The position numbers and the translations under genes are program-made. A stretch of 64,000 nt of DNA from Undaria pinnatifida (taxonomy: Eukaryota > Sar > Phaeophyceae > Laminariales > Alariaceae), in contig JABAKD010000001.1 of the NCBI GenBank assembly GCA_012845835.1, positions 15,846,882 to 15,910,881 on the forward strand. Direction: 5' to 3'. Each line of letters opens with the position of its first letter. Position 1 is the first letter of the stretch. The notes below the pieces were generated by a model. It was not told where the DNA came from. It made no database searches and was given only the letters and a program-made list of their open reading frames with translations. This document shows positions 42,215 to 53,311 of this stretch, in pieces.

Positions 42215-42857
42215 TTGACCATGGCGCTACAACTCTTACGCGTCAGTCCCCATCCGCTCCACTCAGAGATTGAACCGAGAGGTTTTGGGCGTTGACACCA
42301 CCGAGTAGACACGAGCGTGTGCCCTTGTGCAACCTTGTGTGCCCAGAACTTGGCAGAACTGGTCGGAACGAGGAAGCTCGTCGGTGAAGTTATCGATCTT
42401 GTCTCGCCGCGTTTTTGGCGGTTTCAAAAAAAAATCTCGCCGCTTTTTATTTTGAGCTTGTGCAAGCTTGTGTACTGGCCCGGTTCGATCTCGTGGTGTC
42501 AGCGGCGTCTCGAAGACGATGTACTAAGCTCATACAGTAGTGTCACCAAGTGTCACTGGCCTCACACCTACGTTGCCAAGGGTGTGCCTCTTGTTCGACT
42601 AAACCCATTATATCCGCAGTAGCACCCCAGTACCTAGTCTATGGCAAAGTCACTTTGTTTCATATGGGAATTAGTGTTGCATGGTTCTTTACATACATGG
42701 GAATTAGAGGCGCATAGTTCTTTATACAGGAATTAGAGTTGCACAGTTCTGTATACAGGATTTAGAGTGCTGGGATCCCCCCCCTTCCCCCCGGCAAAAT
42801 GCAAAAAATGGAAGTGAGGTGTCCAGAATTTGTTTTCTTGTGCTCCCCTTCCTTGTT
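41758..42857. mobile_element. Possible TIR element carrying the Cys-rich ORF
   Basis: GGGAGCACGAAAA..ATGGACACCTCAC followed by CCCCCCTTCCCCCCGGG at the left is mirrored at the right by CCCCCCCTTCCCCCCGGC and GTGAGGTGTCCAGAA..TTTTCTTGTGCTCCC. The inverted match is about 25 bp plus a shared C-rich block that is direct rather than inverted, so the boundaries are uncertain. Confidence 0.45.
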
Positions 42858-43639
42858 GTGCTGACTGGGGGACATTTTTTACCCAGGTTCCTTTCTTTAT
42901 AGTCTACGGGTTTAGAGCACTGTTGAGCTTATTATACCGGCTTCAGACTGCTAAATGGGAGACAATATTTCACCCAGACCATTTTCAGAAGAAGAGTGTA
43001 ACTTTTGGGCCTAACTTGTTTATGGCTGGTGTTAGATTGTTGCTGAATTAGAAACACGAGAGAGTTTTTCTTTGTTTTTAGAAGCTATAGGCTGAAGCCC
43101 GGAGAATAAATTCGGGTGCACCATTATACTCAAGTTAGTGTAGGGGACACACCCGGCCAAATAAGAAACTCAGTCTCTCGGTCGGTGTTTCTGTATTTCT
43201 GTATCTTGCTTTAAGTATCCTGTGTATGTACTACAACTACTAGTTCTACTCTCTGCACGCTATACTACACCAACCAAAAGTTGGTAGGAATATCATAAAT
43301 ACGGGAAGCGGTTGTATCAAAGTCTGTGCGCTGCCACTGTCTGTATAACGCAACCTAATAAGAAATCCAGCCCGGGCCGTCGGAAACTCAGGGTCCTTGC
43401 TCACAGTACACAACAGCAGCAGCAAACGTCCTATTATTGCAGCTGCATACACAACTAAACTGCTAGTACCTTGTACATCGCTTTCCCTTTTCTTTGGCGT
43501 GTGGGCCTCGCTCAGTGATTTCCACCTACCTGTTGACAGAGCGTCAAGACTTCAAGGCTAAGCCTCGCGATGGAAGGTCCCTAAGACCTATAATACCACC
43601 GTGTCCGTAAATATAATAAGCATAAATATTTCATATTTC
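42858..43639. other. Intergenic, no gene seen
   Basis: No supported feature. TTAGAGTTGCA-type short repeats occur just upstream at 42665-42770. Confidence 0.4.
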
Positions 43640-44746
43640 CATATTTACAGGGTTCAGGTCGGGATAAATCCCGACGTCAAAATCCCACCCTGGTAGGCGG
43701 GATCCGGGACACCGGCATATATATCCCGGCATAATTAGGTGGTCCCGGATACCGCCGAAGGCGGTACCGGCAAAAAACGCAGTCCCGGTAACCGTTTAAA
43801 GTATCCCGACAAGTGGCACTAGGGCCCGGATGAACCCACGTGATTTTCGAGTCCCGGATACCGCCCAAAGGGTACCGGCATATTGCAATAATACCGACAA
43901 AAAAGTACCGGTTCATTTCAGAGTATCGGATACCGCCCAGAAAGTACCGGCATATTGAAATTCCGGCAAAAAATTACCGGTATAATGGATTGCCGGGATT
44001 GCGTGGACTTCTTCACTGGCCGAGTGGTCTGGGAGATGATATGTAACTCTATAAGATCTAAGTGCGCACGGGGTTCGTTTCCTTCCAAAAACAGTTGTTT
44101 TTTTTTCTTTCGAGTGTTTTTTTCTTCATTCTGCAGAATCTGAAGAAGTTTTTTTTTTTCGGTGCTGTGAGGTCCATTTGTTATATTTTTTTTTTGTTCG
44201 GGGCGAGTTCCTTTTCGGCAGAACCAACCATTTTTTATTGGGTGGACGGCAGCCGTGCAGACCAATCACACCAGCCACCTGCCCACACCTCCTGGCGTGT
44301 GCGGTCCAGCCGAACAATGAGCGCTTCGGATGGGAACCCCAACGCTAAAAGTAGTGCAGGGGCCGCGTCGGCCGAGGTGTCTGTGCCTGGTTCGGGTGCA
44401 ACCGTCCCCCTCTGATGACCTGGCGAAGCCAACCGGTCTACCGGTTAGGCTAGCTAGCTGGTTTACTTCATTCGCATCAATTTCCGGCATATTGCATTCC
44501 CGGCGAAAAAGTACCGGCACATTTTGCTGTTCCGGGTATCGCCGGGGCGCCGAAGGCGGTCCCGGCATGTTGCGTTCCCGGCGAAAATGTACCAGCATAT
44601 ATTTAGATTGTCCCGGATACCGCAAAGGCGGTACCGGCAAAAAAACTTAGTCCCGGCGACCCGGCCAAAGTATCCCGGCACAATGCCTTCCCATCCCGTT
44701 GTGACCCGACAATAAAACCCGTCCCGACCTGAACCCTGAATATTTA
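43640..44746. mobile_element. hAT-type non-autonomous element with 8-bp target duplication
   Basis: The element spans 43648-44738 (1,091 bp). Both ends carry the 17-bp inverted repeat CAGGGTTCAGGTCGGGA, and CAGGG ends are typical of hAT elements. The flanks are CATATTTA (43640-43647) and AATATTTA (44739-44746), an 8-bp duplication with one change. Subterminal arrays of TCCCGGATACCGCC and GGCGGTACCGGCA cover about 350 bp on each side, as expected for transposase-binding repeats. No complete transposase. Confidence 0.9.
44317..44415 (+). pseudogene. Short ORF inside the hAT-type element
   Basis: ATG at 44317 gives MSASDGNPNAKSSAGAAS and ends in two stops (TGATGA) after 32 codons. Ser/Ala/Gly-rich, consistent with a disordered N-terminus of a lost transposase. 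That origin is inference. Confidence 0.35.
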
Positions 44747-44903
44747 TCCATAGATATCTTATAGCTTATATTTCCGGACAGAGTGTAGTCCTCAATATCA
44801 TCATGTAGATCTTGCTCGCGGGGTCGGATGGTTGACTTTTATTACTACTCCCGATTGTTCGGGCTAGAAAAGAAAGATGGAATCAGGCACGGGTGTAGAC
44901 CCA

Positions 44904-44941
44904 ACACAACCCCTAACCCTAACCCTGACCCTCTGACCCCA
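44904..44941 (-). repeat. Short interstitial telomere-like tract
   Basis: CCCCTAACCCTAACCCTGACCC-type sequence, about three CCCTAA units and decayed neighbours, about 65 bp from the left edge of the large inverted repeat. Confidence 0.6.
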
Positions 44942-45004
44942 TCCCCTACCCCGCTCTACACCAAGCAGTGCGCCCGCACTGGAGTAGTACACATGCGTAC
45001 ACGT

Positions 45005-47157
45005 ATAAGCTACTTGCATTAAGGATTTTAAATCGTAATTTTGGCTGTGGGGGGAGAAAAATCGAGAAAATAATAACTTGGTTAATGTAGGGTCATGGCC
45101 CAGTTTGAGAGGAAAAAAAAGCATAGTAGAATCCCATATAAAAAAATTGAACAATCGACCAGCCAGCCAGGACACCAACACATCGAGGCACACATCATCT
45201 TCCACAAAGCATCCCGGACACACCAAACGGCATCCACAACACCCAAGCACCCTCCCGAAGAGGCTGCCAGGTTCCTGGTGGACGATCTGCGGGATTGCCC
45301 ACGGCAGACAGGCTGACGCGTCATCAAGAGTGCCCGAAGCGGCGCAAATTCAGCTCTTTGATACGAACACGTAGCAGCCAGAGAGCAATTTTCGAAATCA
45401 GAAGGCTCTTCTCACGTTCTTTGGAGACCGACGAGCTGTGGCCCACACACAAACGCAACGCGCCACAAGTGCTCCACACACGCCAACGCCACAGGTGCGG
45501 AAGGCTCAACCGGCCCCATCCCTGGCCCGCAGCAAAGCCTGTTTGCAGCCCCCCAACAACAACAGCAGTAGTAGTGCGGCCTTTCGGCGTTTTTGAATAT
45601 TTTGAGCAGTCTGCTCAATAATCAAAAAGCCACACCGGTACATGAAAACCCGCGAACAGTTTGAAATTCAAAAGCTCGGAGATCGGAAGACAGGAGGACG
45701 ACACCATGCAAGGCATACCATAGACACGGTGGTGCGCCTTTCTTCACCCTGAAGCAGCTCGTCTCTACCCCTCAAGCAGCCGGTCTCCACTCTTGAAGAA
45801 GCCGGTGGTCTCCACCGTTTCCACCGTTTCGAAGCCTCGAGTTTCCTCCTTTGGAACCCTCCTTGTGTCCCTCTTGCGCGGCCGTTTCCCATGTTACACC
45901 ATCGGTGTGTCAGCCACTTCCGGTCTTGCAAGGAGGACGGCACAGATGCAACCTTTGGTCTTCGGCTAGACGATCCAGCAAGATGTTTGTGGTTCGCGAG
46001 ACGTCGCCCGGATGGCCAGGAGTGGTCACGGAAACACTCGAGAGTTTCATCACTTATTGATGTTACAAACGAGATCGACAAAATCGGCAACACAGATCTT
46101 GCCTTCAAATATCTACTGCTGCTGTACATCATGACGTGGTAATCGGTGACCCGTCCTAGGTGTTTACTTGTAAATCGTTTCATATTGTTTTTAGTCTCTG
46201 TCCCGTCTCCCCCTCCTCTGGCATGAAACCCAATCCAACCACATTCTCCACATACATCAAACATCATTGTCATCAGAGCCTTCAAACCGTTTTGTTTTCT
46301 TCCCAGCAGTTGAGCACATCATCAACAGCAGTTGAGCACATTATCAACATCAGTTGAGCACGTCATCAAGGCACGAGAAAGAGGGGCAGAAAATTGCGCC
46401 ACAGTAACCCACACAGCAGCAGCAGCAGCACAGCAGCCTGTTCGCGGTCGGTAGTCAGCGTGGAGGGTAGGAACCGGTCGCTGGGCTCCCTGCCGTGTGT
46501 ACTTATACCCTGCCGTGATGTTTGCTGCGGTGCAATTTTCCGTTCTGCAACAATACCTCTTGTTCATACTCCTAGCCTAAACTTCCCAGAATCATGAAAA
46601 ATATACCACAGCACAGCCGGGGTAGCATGACCAGAAGGTTGTTGTTATGTGTGGTGAGTACACCCGGAGTCCGTGCTTATTATCGATCCTAGAGACATAC
46701 AAAGTATATTATAAAATATGAAACAAAGTATATGTGAGACAGGGTAAACAACAATCTCAATAAATAAGGAATCAACATAGTCTAATGAAGCAAGTGAAAC
46801 GCCGGCGTACCGGGCACGACAGCAAAACAAAACGAGCGAGACCATAATATGAGGAAAAAATTGAAACTTAAAAAAGAAAACGCCAGGGAGGGGCTCTGAA
46901 GAACGAGAGATGCAAAAAAGCCAGAACGGCTACAAGAGAAACAACCTCCGTGCTGGTGAAGGGAAACAGCTGACTGTTGCACGGACGAAACAACAGGAAG
47001 AAGAAGATATCCGGCGGGGAGGAAAAACAAGTAAACAAAAAGAGGAAAAAGGCAACAGCTGAAAACGAACAAAGCAAGCAAGACAACAAGTAAATGGCAT
47101 TACTGCCGCGTTCGCGCTTCCCCCTTTGATCTCGACGAATACACACAAAGGAAAACA
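45005..47157 (-). other. Left-arm outer segment (LINE 3' region)
   Basis: About 2.15 kb follows the LINE stop at 47158. It holds a T-rich tract (46860-47100 on minus), TATCGATCCTAGAGACATA, CAG/CTG triplets near 46420, and no credible domain. It is best read as a long 3' untranslated region or co-duplicated flank. Its ORFs are open on one strand by chance, including the 205-codon frame. Confidence 0.5.
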
Positions 47158-48231
47158 TTACCGCTCACTGTAATGTTTAGGGATATGCCATAGTACTTCA
47201 ACACGCTCCACAAAGTAGTCAAACCGGTAGTTTGCCACACCATGTACCATTTCGATTCGGTGTTCGTCCACAGCTGTATCGGTATGCCCCCCCCCCTCCC
47301 CCCCCCCTCCCTCCAGTTTACCCTTGTTGCTGTTATTGGTGTCCACTGTTGCGTGGATTGACCAGCTCTAATCCGCCTCGATCCTATGCCATTTCGCCAT
47401 GAAGCGGTCCGCCGCGTCGACGACCCCCCCGTACCAGTTTCCACTCCTCTTAGCCGCCCTCGACCATCGCACACTTTTTTGTCCCAACAGCAAAGCGGGC
47501 TTGTCCGTTGAATGTTTTGATATCGTCTGCTACAGCTTGGGCCCAGTTCTTTTCTGGTCGGCTTAGTCCCGGGTTTGACCCACATCAACCATCGTCCCGA
47601 ACATCAACCGATGAGTCAGCCGCTCAGTTGTCGTCCTTTGTACGGCTCCCGCAAAGAGGAGGTGGCTTTTGCGTGGTCGTCTCAACGCTTTCACACTGTG
47701 TTGAGGGTCTTGGCGGTCGATATATGGTGGTCGGTGCGTTGTCGGAGCTGGGAGCCCAAATCGGTTAGGAGGAGGTTTGAGTGTGCCGTTCATAGGTCAG
47801 CAAAGCGTTGTCTCCTTTTTTGTTTCGCACACGGTGAGGCCTGCTGTTTCGAAAACGGTCACAATGACAGTCATCTTCGCAAGGTTTTCCTTTGATTTAC
47901 AAACAACGCCTGCGTCGTCGGCGTACAGCATAACGCAGACTGGCCTCCGTACATGTGCCAGTGTTTCAACCTCCAACCCGCCCTCCCCGAAGTCCTCCTC
48001 GAGGTGCACCAAGTCCTCAGAAAATCTGGGTCCTCACTGAAACTTAGCGGAACTGAATGTATCGCTGTGCGGGGAACAATTCATTGCGAAGAAGAGGCGA
48101 CGGTACACATCCCTTGCCGCAATCCCTGAGTGACGTCATGCCATTCATAGTCTTAACCGTGTCATCCATACGCACGCGAGCTCGCGTGCTTTCGTGGAAC
48201 TGGCCAAATAACGGAAAATATTTTCTCGGAT
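47158..48231 (-). pseudogene. LINE reverse transcriptase, left-arm copy
   Basis: Reading on the minus strand: CGKGCVPSPLLRNE (about 48100-48140), then MLYADDAGVVCKSKENLAKM with the catalytic YADD at 47914-47925, then FETAGLTVCETKKETTLC. After a 330-bp deletion come the C-terminal blocks KALRRPRKSHLLFAGAVQ, MFGTMVDVG and a tail HTDTAVDEHRIEMVHGVANY ending HYSER and stop at 47158. Frameshifts and the deletion make it non-functional. The 5' half is absent. Confidence 0.85.
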
Positions 48232-48844
48232 ACGCATTCCAACTAAACACTCAACATCACGGCATATTTTTTTTTGTCACAAAATATCTTGATCAATCAG
48301 CAGGCTCGGCGTAGATGAGACGGGCAACAGCCCTGGGTTCAGTCAAGGGCGCAAGCAGTACCGCGCAACCCGTGCGAGCCCCATCCACAGTAAAGCGCGG
48401 TCCTACTCTATCCAGCCCGCGATCAAGGGGGTGTTGCGTTGTTTTTGTTGTACATGAATGATAGTTTTTGCTTTTTTTTCGGGAGAAGCGAGCAAGGGCC
48501 GCATTAAATATGTTTTGTCACGGCAATGTGGAGGTAAAGCGCGAACTCGAAGAACGTAAGATGACTGTGAGATAGGCACACTCCACACAGACAAAGCACA
48601 GACAAAGCACAGACAGTGGGCGCCCACGCCCACGCCGATTTCTGCAGGCCTCTGGCATGGCCTGCACCATGGATTCCACAGAGTTTTTTTTTTTAATACG
48701 TGACATCATCGACCGATCGCTTCCTGCTTTGGGTGGATAACGACCAATGACAGCGATTAGCCCATTTGTGGTCTATTCAACGACTGGGTACAGATTAAAT
48801 TTGTTTTTTGATTACGTTCGTGGGAAAAAAAAAAAATTGAATTT
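48232..48844. other. Spacer of the inverted repeat
   Basis: Single-copy centre. Contains ACAAAGCACAG tandem repeats at 48590-48616 and no supported gene. Confidence 0.5.
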
Positions 48845-50398
48845 TTGAAGAAAATATGGGCATGCGTTGGCTTTCGCGTCTACTCAAGAAAGTCGCGCGG
48901 GAGGTGGACCTCAAGAGGCTGCTGTGACGAGGGCGCCATGGCGTCATTCCTGTCGACGGCCACGTTCTCATGCACAAGTATCGAGCACGCGGATGACGTA
49001 CCAGAGACGATGTTGACCGTTATTGGCCAGTTCCACGAAAGCATGCGAGCTCGGGTGTGTATGGATGACGGTGAACATTATGAATGGCATGACGTCACTC
49101 AGGGGTTGTGGCAAGGATGTGTACCGTCGCCTCTTCTTCGCAATGAATTTTTCTCCGCACAGCGATACATTCAGTTCCGCTAAGTTTCAGTGAGGACCCA
49201 GATTTTTTGAGGACTTGGTGCACCTCGAGGAGGACTTCAGGGAGGGCGGGTTGGAGGTTGAACCACTGGCACATGTACGGAGGCCAGTCTGCGGTATGCT
49301 GTACGCCGACGATGAAGGCGTTGTTTGTAAATCAAAGGAAAACCTTGCAAAGATGACTGTCAGTGTGACCGTTTTCGAAACAGCAGGCCTCACCGTGTGC
49401 GAAACGAAAAAGGAGACAACGATGCCCCGCACTCTCAATAAGGTCCTCCCGGCCCCACCGCTTGTTACCGAAGCGGCGGGCCAGAGGTATGTATGCAGAC
49501 GATGCATTTTCTTTGCCTGGGCGCGGTCTTATCAACGAAAGCGCCGACATTACGCCATAAATTATCGACAGATCCCACTCGCATGGGCATGCTACGATCG
49601 TTTCAAGCGGGACATTCTACGATCGTTTCTAGCGTGAGCTGTACGATATGGAAGATGCTTCGTTCATACTAAAGGTGCGCCTGCTAAGGACCGAGGAGAT
49701 TGACACCCTACTGTACGGGCGTGTGGCTCGGAATCTCTGCCAGGGGCGCTTTGCTGACCTATGAACGTTCGGCACACTCAAACCTCCTCGAAACCGATTT
49801 GGGCTCCCAGCTCCGACAACGCACCGACCACAATATATCGACCGCCAAGACCCTCAACACAATGTGAAAGCGTTGAGACGACCACGCAAAAGCCACCTCC
49901 TCTTCGCGGGAGCCGTACAAAGGACGACAACTGAGCGGCAGACTCATCGGGTGATGTTCGGGACGATGGTTGGTGTGGGGAAAACCCGGGACCAGGCCGA
50001 CCAGATAAAAACTGGGCCCAAGCTGTAGCAGACGATATCAAAGCATTCAACGGACAACCCCGCTTTGCTGTTAGGAGTAAAAAGTGTGCTATGGTCGAGG
50101 GCGGCTAAGAGGAGTGGAAACTGGTACCGGGGGGTCGTCGACGCGGCGGGCCGCTTCATGGCGAAATGGCATAGGACCGAGGCGGATAAGAGCTGGTCAA
50201 TCCACGCAACAGTGAACACCAAGAACAGCAACAAGGGTAAACTGGAGGGCGGGGGGGGGGAGGGGGGGGGGCATACCGATACAGCTGTGGACGAACACCG
50301 AATCGAAATGGTACATGGTGTGGCAAACTACCGGTTTGACTACTTTGTGGAGCGTGTTGAAGTACTATGGCATATCCCTAAACATTACAGTGAGCGGT
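48845..50398 (+). pseudogene. LINE reverse transcriptase, right-arm copy
   Basis: Longest copy of the family. Blocks: PETMLTVIGQFHESMRARV, HDVTQGLWQGCVPSPLL (about 49090-49137), MLYADDEGVVCKSKENLAKM with YADD at 49303-49314, FETAGLTVCETKKETT, then in shifted frames SADITP, LYDMEDASFTLKVRLL, RRPRKSHLLFAGAVQ, MFGTMVGVG, and a final frame ending FDYFVERVEVLWHIPKHYSE at the stop 50398. It is still interrupted by frameshifts and lacks the N-terminal half (no endonuclease domain seen). Confidence 0.85.
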
Positions 50399-52557
50399 AA
50401 TGTTTTCCTTTGTGTGTATTCGTCGAGATCAAAGGGGGAAGCGCGAACGCGGCAGTAATGCCATTTACTTGTTGTCTTGCTTGCTTTGTTCGTTTTCAGC
50501 TGTTGCCTTTTTCCTCTTTTTGTTTACTTGTTTTTCCTCCCCGCCGGATATCTTCTTCTTCTTCCTGTTGTTTCGTCCGTGCAACAGTCAGCTGTTTCCC
50601 TTCACCAGCACGGAGGTTGTTTCTCTTGTAGCCGTTCTGGCTTTTTTGCATCTCTCGTTCTTCAGAGCCCCTCCCTGGCGTTTTCTTTTTTAAGTTTCAA
50701 TTTTTTCCTCATATTATGGTCTCGCTCGTTTTGTTTTGCTGTCGTGCCCGGTACGCCGGCGTTTCACTTGCTTCATTAGACTATGTTGATTCCTTATTTA
50801 TTGAGATTGTTGTTTACCCTGTCTCACATATACTTTGTTTCATTTTTTATAATATACTTTGTATGTCTCTAGGATCGATAATAAGCACGGACTCCGGGTG
50901 TACTCACCACACATAACAACAACCTTCTGGTCATGCTACCCCGGCTGTGCTGTGGTATATTTTTCATGATTCTGGGAAGTTTAGGCTAGGAGTATGAACA
51001 AGAGGTATTGTTGCAGAACGGAAAATTGCACCGCAGCAAACATCACGGCAGGGTATAAGTACACACGGCAGGGAGCCCGGCGACCGGTTCCTACCCTCCA
51101 CGCTGACTACCGACCGCGAACAGGCTGCTGTGCTGCTGCTGCTGCTGTGTGGGTTACTGTGGCGCAATTTTCTGCCCCTCTTTCTCGTGCCTTGATGACG
51201 TGCTCAACTGATGTTGATAATGTGCTCAACTGCTGTTGATGATGTGCTCAACTGCTGGGAAGAAAACAAAACGGTTTGAAGGCTCTGATGACAATGATGT
51301 TTGATGTATGTGGAGAATGTGGTTGGATTGGGTTTCATGCCAGAGGAGGGGGAGACGGGACAGAGACTAAAAACAATATGAAACGATTTACAAGTAAACA
51401 CCTAGGACGGGTCACCGATTACCACGTCATGATGTACAGCAGCAGTAGATATTTGAAGGCAAGATCTGTGTTGCCGATTTTGTCGATCTCGTTTGTAACA
51501 TCAATAAGTGATGAAACTCTCGAGTGTTTCCGTGACCACTCCTGGCCATCCGGGCGACGTCTCGCGAACCACAAACATCTTGCTGGATCGTCTAGCCGAA
51601 GACCAAAGGTTGCATCTGTGCCGTCCTCCTTGCAAGACCGGAAGTGGCTGACACACCGATGGTGTAACATGGGAAACGGCCGCGCAAGAGGGACACAAGG
51701 AGGGTTCCAAAGGAGGAAACTCGAGGCTTCGAAACGGTGGAAACGGTGGAGACCACCGGCTTCTTCAAGAGTGGAGACCGGCTGCTTGAGGGGTAGAGAC
51801 GAGCTGCTTCAGGGTGAAGAAAGGCGCACCACCGTGTCTATGGTATGCCTTGCATGGTGTCGTCCTCCTGTCTTCCGATCTCCGAGCTTTTGAATTTCAA
51901 ACTGTTCGCGGGTTTTCATGTACCGGTGTGGCTTTTTGATTATTGAGCAGACTGCTCAAAATATTCAAAAACGCCGAAAGGCCGCACTACTACTGCTGTT
52001 GTTGTTGGGGGGCTGCAAACAGGCTTTGCTGCGGGCCAGGGATGGGGCCGGTTGAGCCTTCCGCACCTGTGGCGTTGGCGTGTGTGGAGCACTTGTGGCG
52101 CGTTGCGTTTGTGTGTGGGCCACAGCTCGTCGGTCTCCAAAGAACGTGAGAAGAGCCTTCTGATTTCGAAAATTGCTCTCTGGCTGCTACGTGTTCGTAT
52201 CAAAGAGCTGAATTTGCGCCGCTTCGGGCACTCTTGATGACGCGTCAGCCTGTCTGCCGTGGGCAATCCCGCAGATCGTCCACCAGGAACCTGGCAGCCT
52301 CTTCGGGAGGGTGCTTGGGTGTTGTGGATGCCGTTTGGTGTGTCCGGGATGCTTTGTGGAAGATGATGTGTGCCTCGATGTGTTGGTGTCCTGGCTGGCT
52401 GGTCGATTGTTCAATTTTTTTATATGGGATTCTACTATGCTTTTTTTTCCTCTCAAACTGGGCCATGACCCTACATTAACCAAGTTATTATTTTCTCGAT
52501 TTTTCTCCCCCCACAGCCAAAATTACGATTTAAAATCCTTAATTCAAGTAGCTTATG
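50399..52557 (+). other. Right-arm outer segment (LINE 3' region)
   Basis: Mirror image of 45005-47157, almost identical. The one visible length difference is a TCT unit near 50552. Another is a G/A substitution near 51077. No credible gene. Confidence 0.5.
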
Positions 52558-53217
52558 ATATAGCACGAGCAGTATAGCAGTGTCGCCGAATCTCGATAAT
52601 TAATCGAAAAGAGACCGGTTTCGCCGCTTTTTTTACGCTGGCCGAGCGAACCGCAACTTTTTCTCGGTCTCCCTGACCCCCTGATCATCAAGATGTCGGT
52701 TGGCGGTCTAGCGTTGTCCCGTCAATCCGTCAAGGTCTTCTTAATCATAATGTTCTAGTTTTAAAAATGATCGATACTTGATGGCGGTCCGTCAAAACGT
52801 GACGGCTGCCCGTCAATAACCAAGAGCGCCGTCAACCGGCATCTTTGTCTCTGATTGGCTCATTCGACCATTTCTGCAGCCGTTTTACGCTACTCTACGA
52901 ATTTTCGACGAACGCGACGAGATCATGATGACGAGGGGATGAAGGCCATCGAAATCTACAGCTCACACCCAACACAACAAGTGCTCGTGCGGTTGGCGAT
53001 CAGCGGTCAGTACTTGATGCTTGACGGGAACCTGCTGACTTGTACGAGTACGTCTCTCATCTCTGGTTTACAGAAGTAGGCCCCTCCTGATTCAGTTTGC
53101 ACACAGCAGCAAGAGCTCTTTCGTTGTCGATATATCACGGTACACCGCGTTGCAGATTCCAACACCAGGTCGTTGCAGATACGAACTACGCCAGGTCGCC
53201 TGCCGGTATACTACGCG
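52558..53217. other. Upstream region of the kinase gene
   Basis: Contains CCGTCAA/CCGTCAAAACG repeats (52710-52840), a GATTGGCT (inverted CCAAT) at about 52852, and GTCGTTGCAGAT-type short repeats (53150-53185). No upstream gene is supported. Confidence 0.45.
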
Positions 53218-53224
53218 TATAAAA
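53218..53224 (+). promoter_or_regulatory. TATA box of the kinase gene
   Basis: TATAAAA in GCGTATAAAACACGCC, 94 bp upstream of the kinase ATG. That fits a transcription start about 60 bp before the ATG. Confidence 0.55.
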
Positions 53225-53311
53225 CACGCCTCATTTATCTGCTGAGGTATAGTCTAGATTGGAGAGATCGTCGTGAGAACACCGCGAGTGGGATAAGGTC
53301 TACGAGGAGCG

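Larger units (their letters stand above)
45005..52557. repeat. Large inverted repeat, arms about 3.2 and 3.5 kb
   Basis: The left arm 45005-48231 and right arm about 49018-52557 are reverse complements. The outer parts (45005 to about 47335 and about 50225 to 52557) are nearly identical: long ORFs in both are the same residue for residue, e.g. the 205-codon frame 45668-46285 (minus) and 51276-51893 (plus). The inner parts, which carry LINE coding sequence, are only about 95% identical. The left arm lacks about 330 bp present at 49420-49750. The central spacer is about 790 bp. The arms' ORFs outside the LINE region have no recognisable family. Confidence 0.95.

Noticed and set aside
45668-51893. 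205-codon ORF conserved identically in both palindrome arms
   Set aside because: Identity reflects the recent inverted duplication, not protein selection. It overlaps other open frames and shows no domain.
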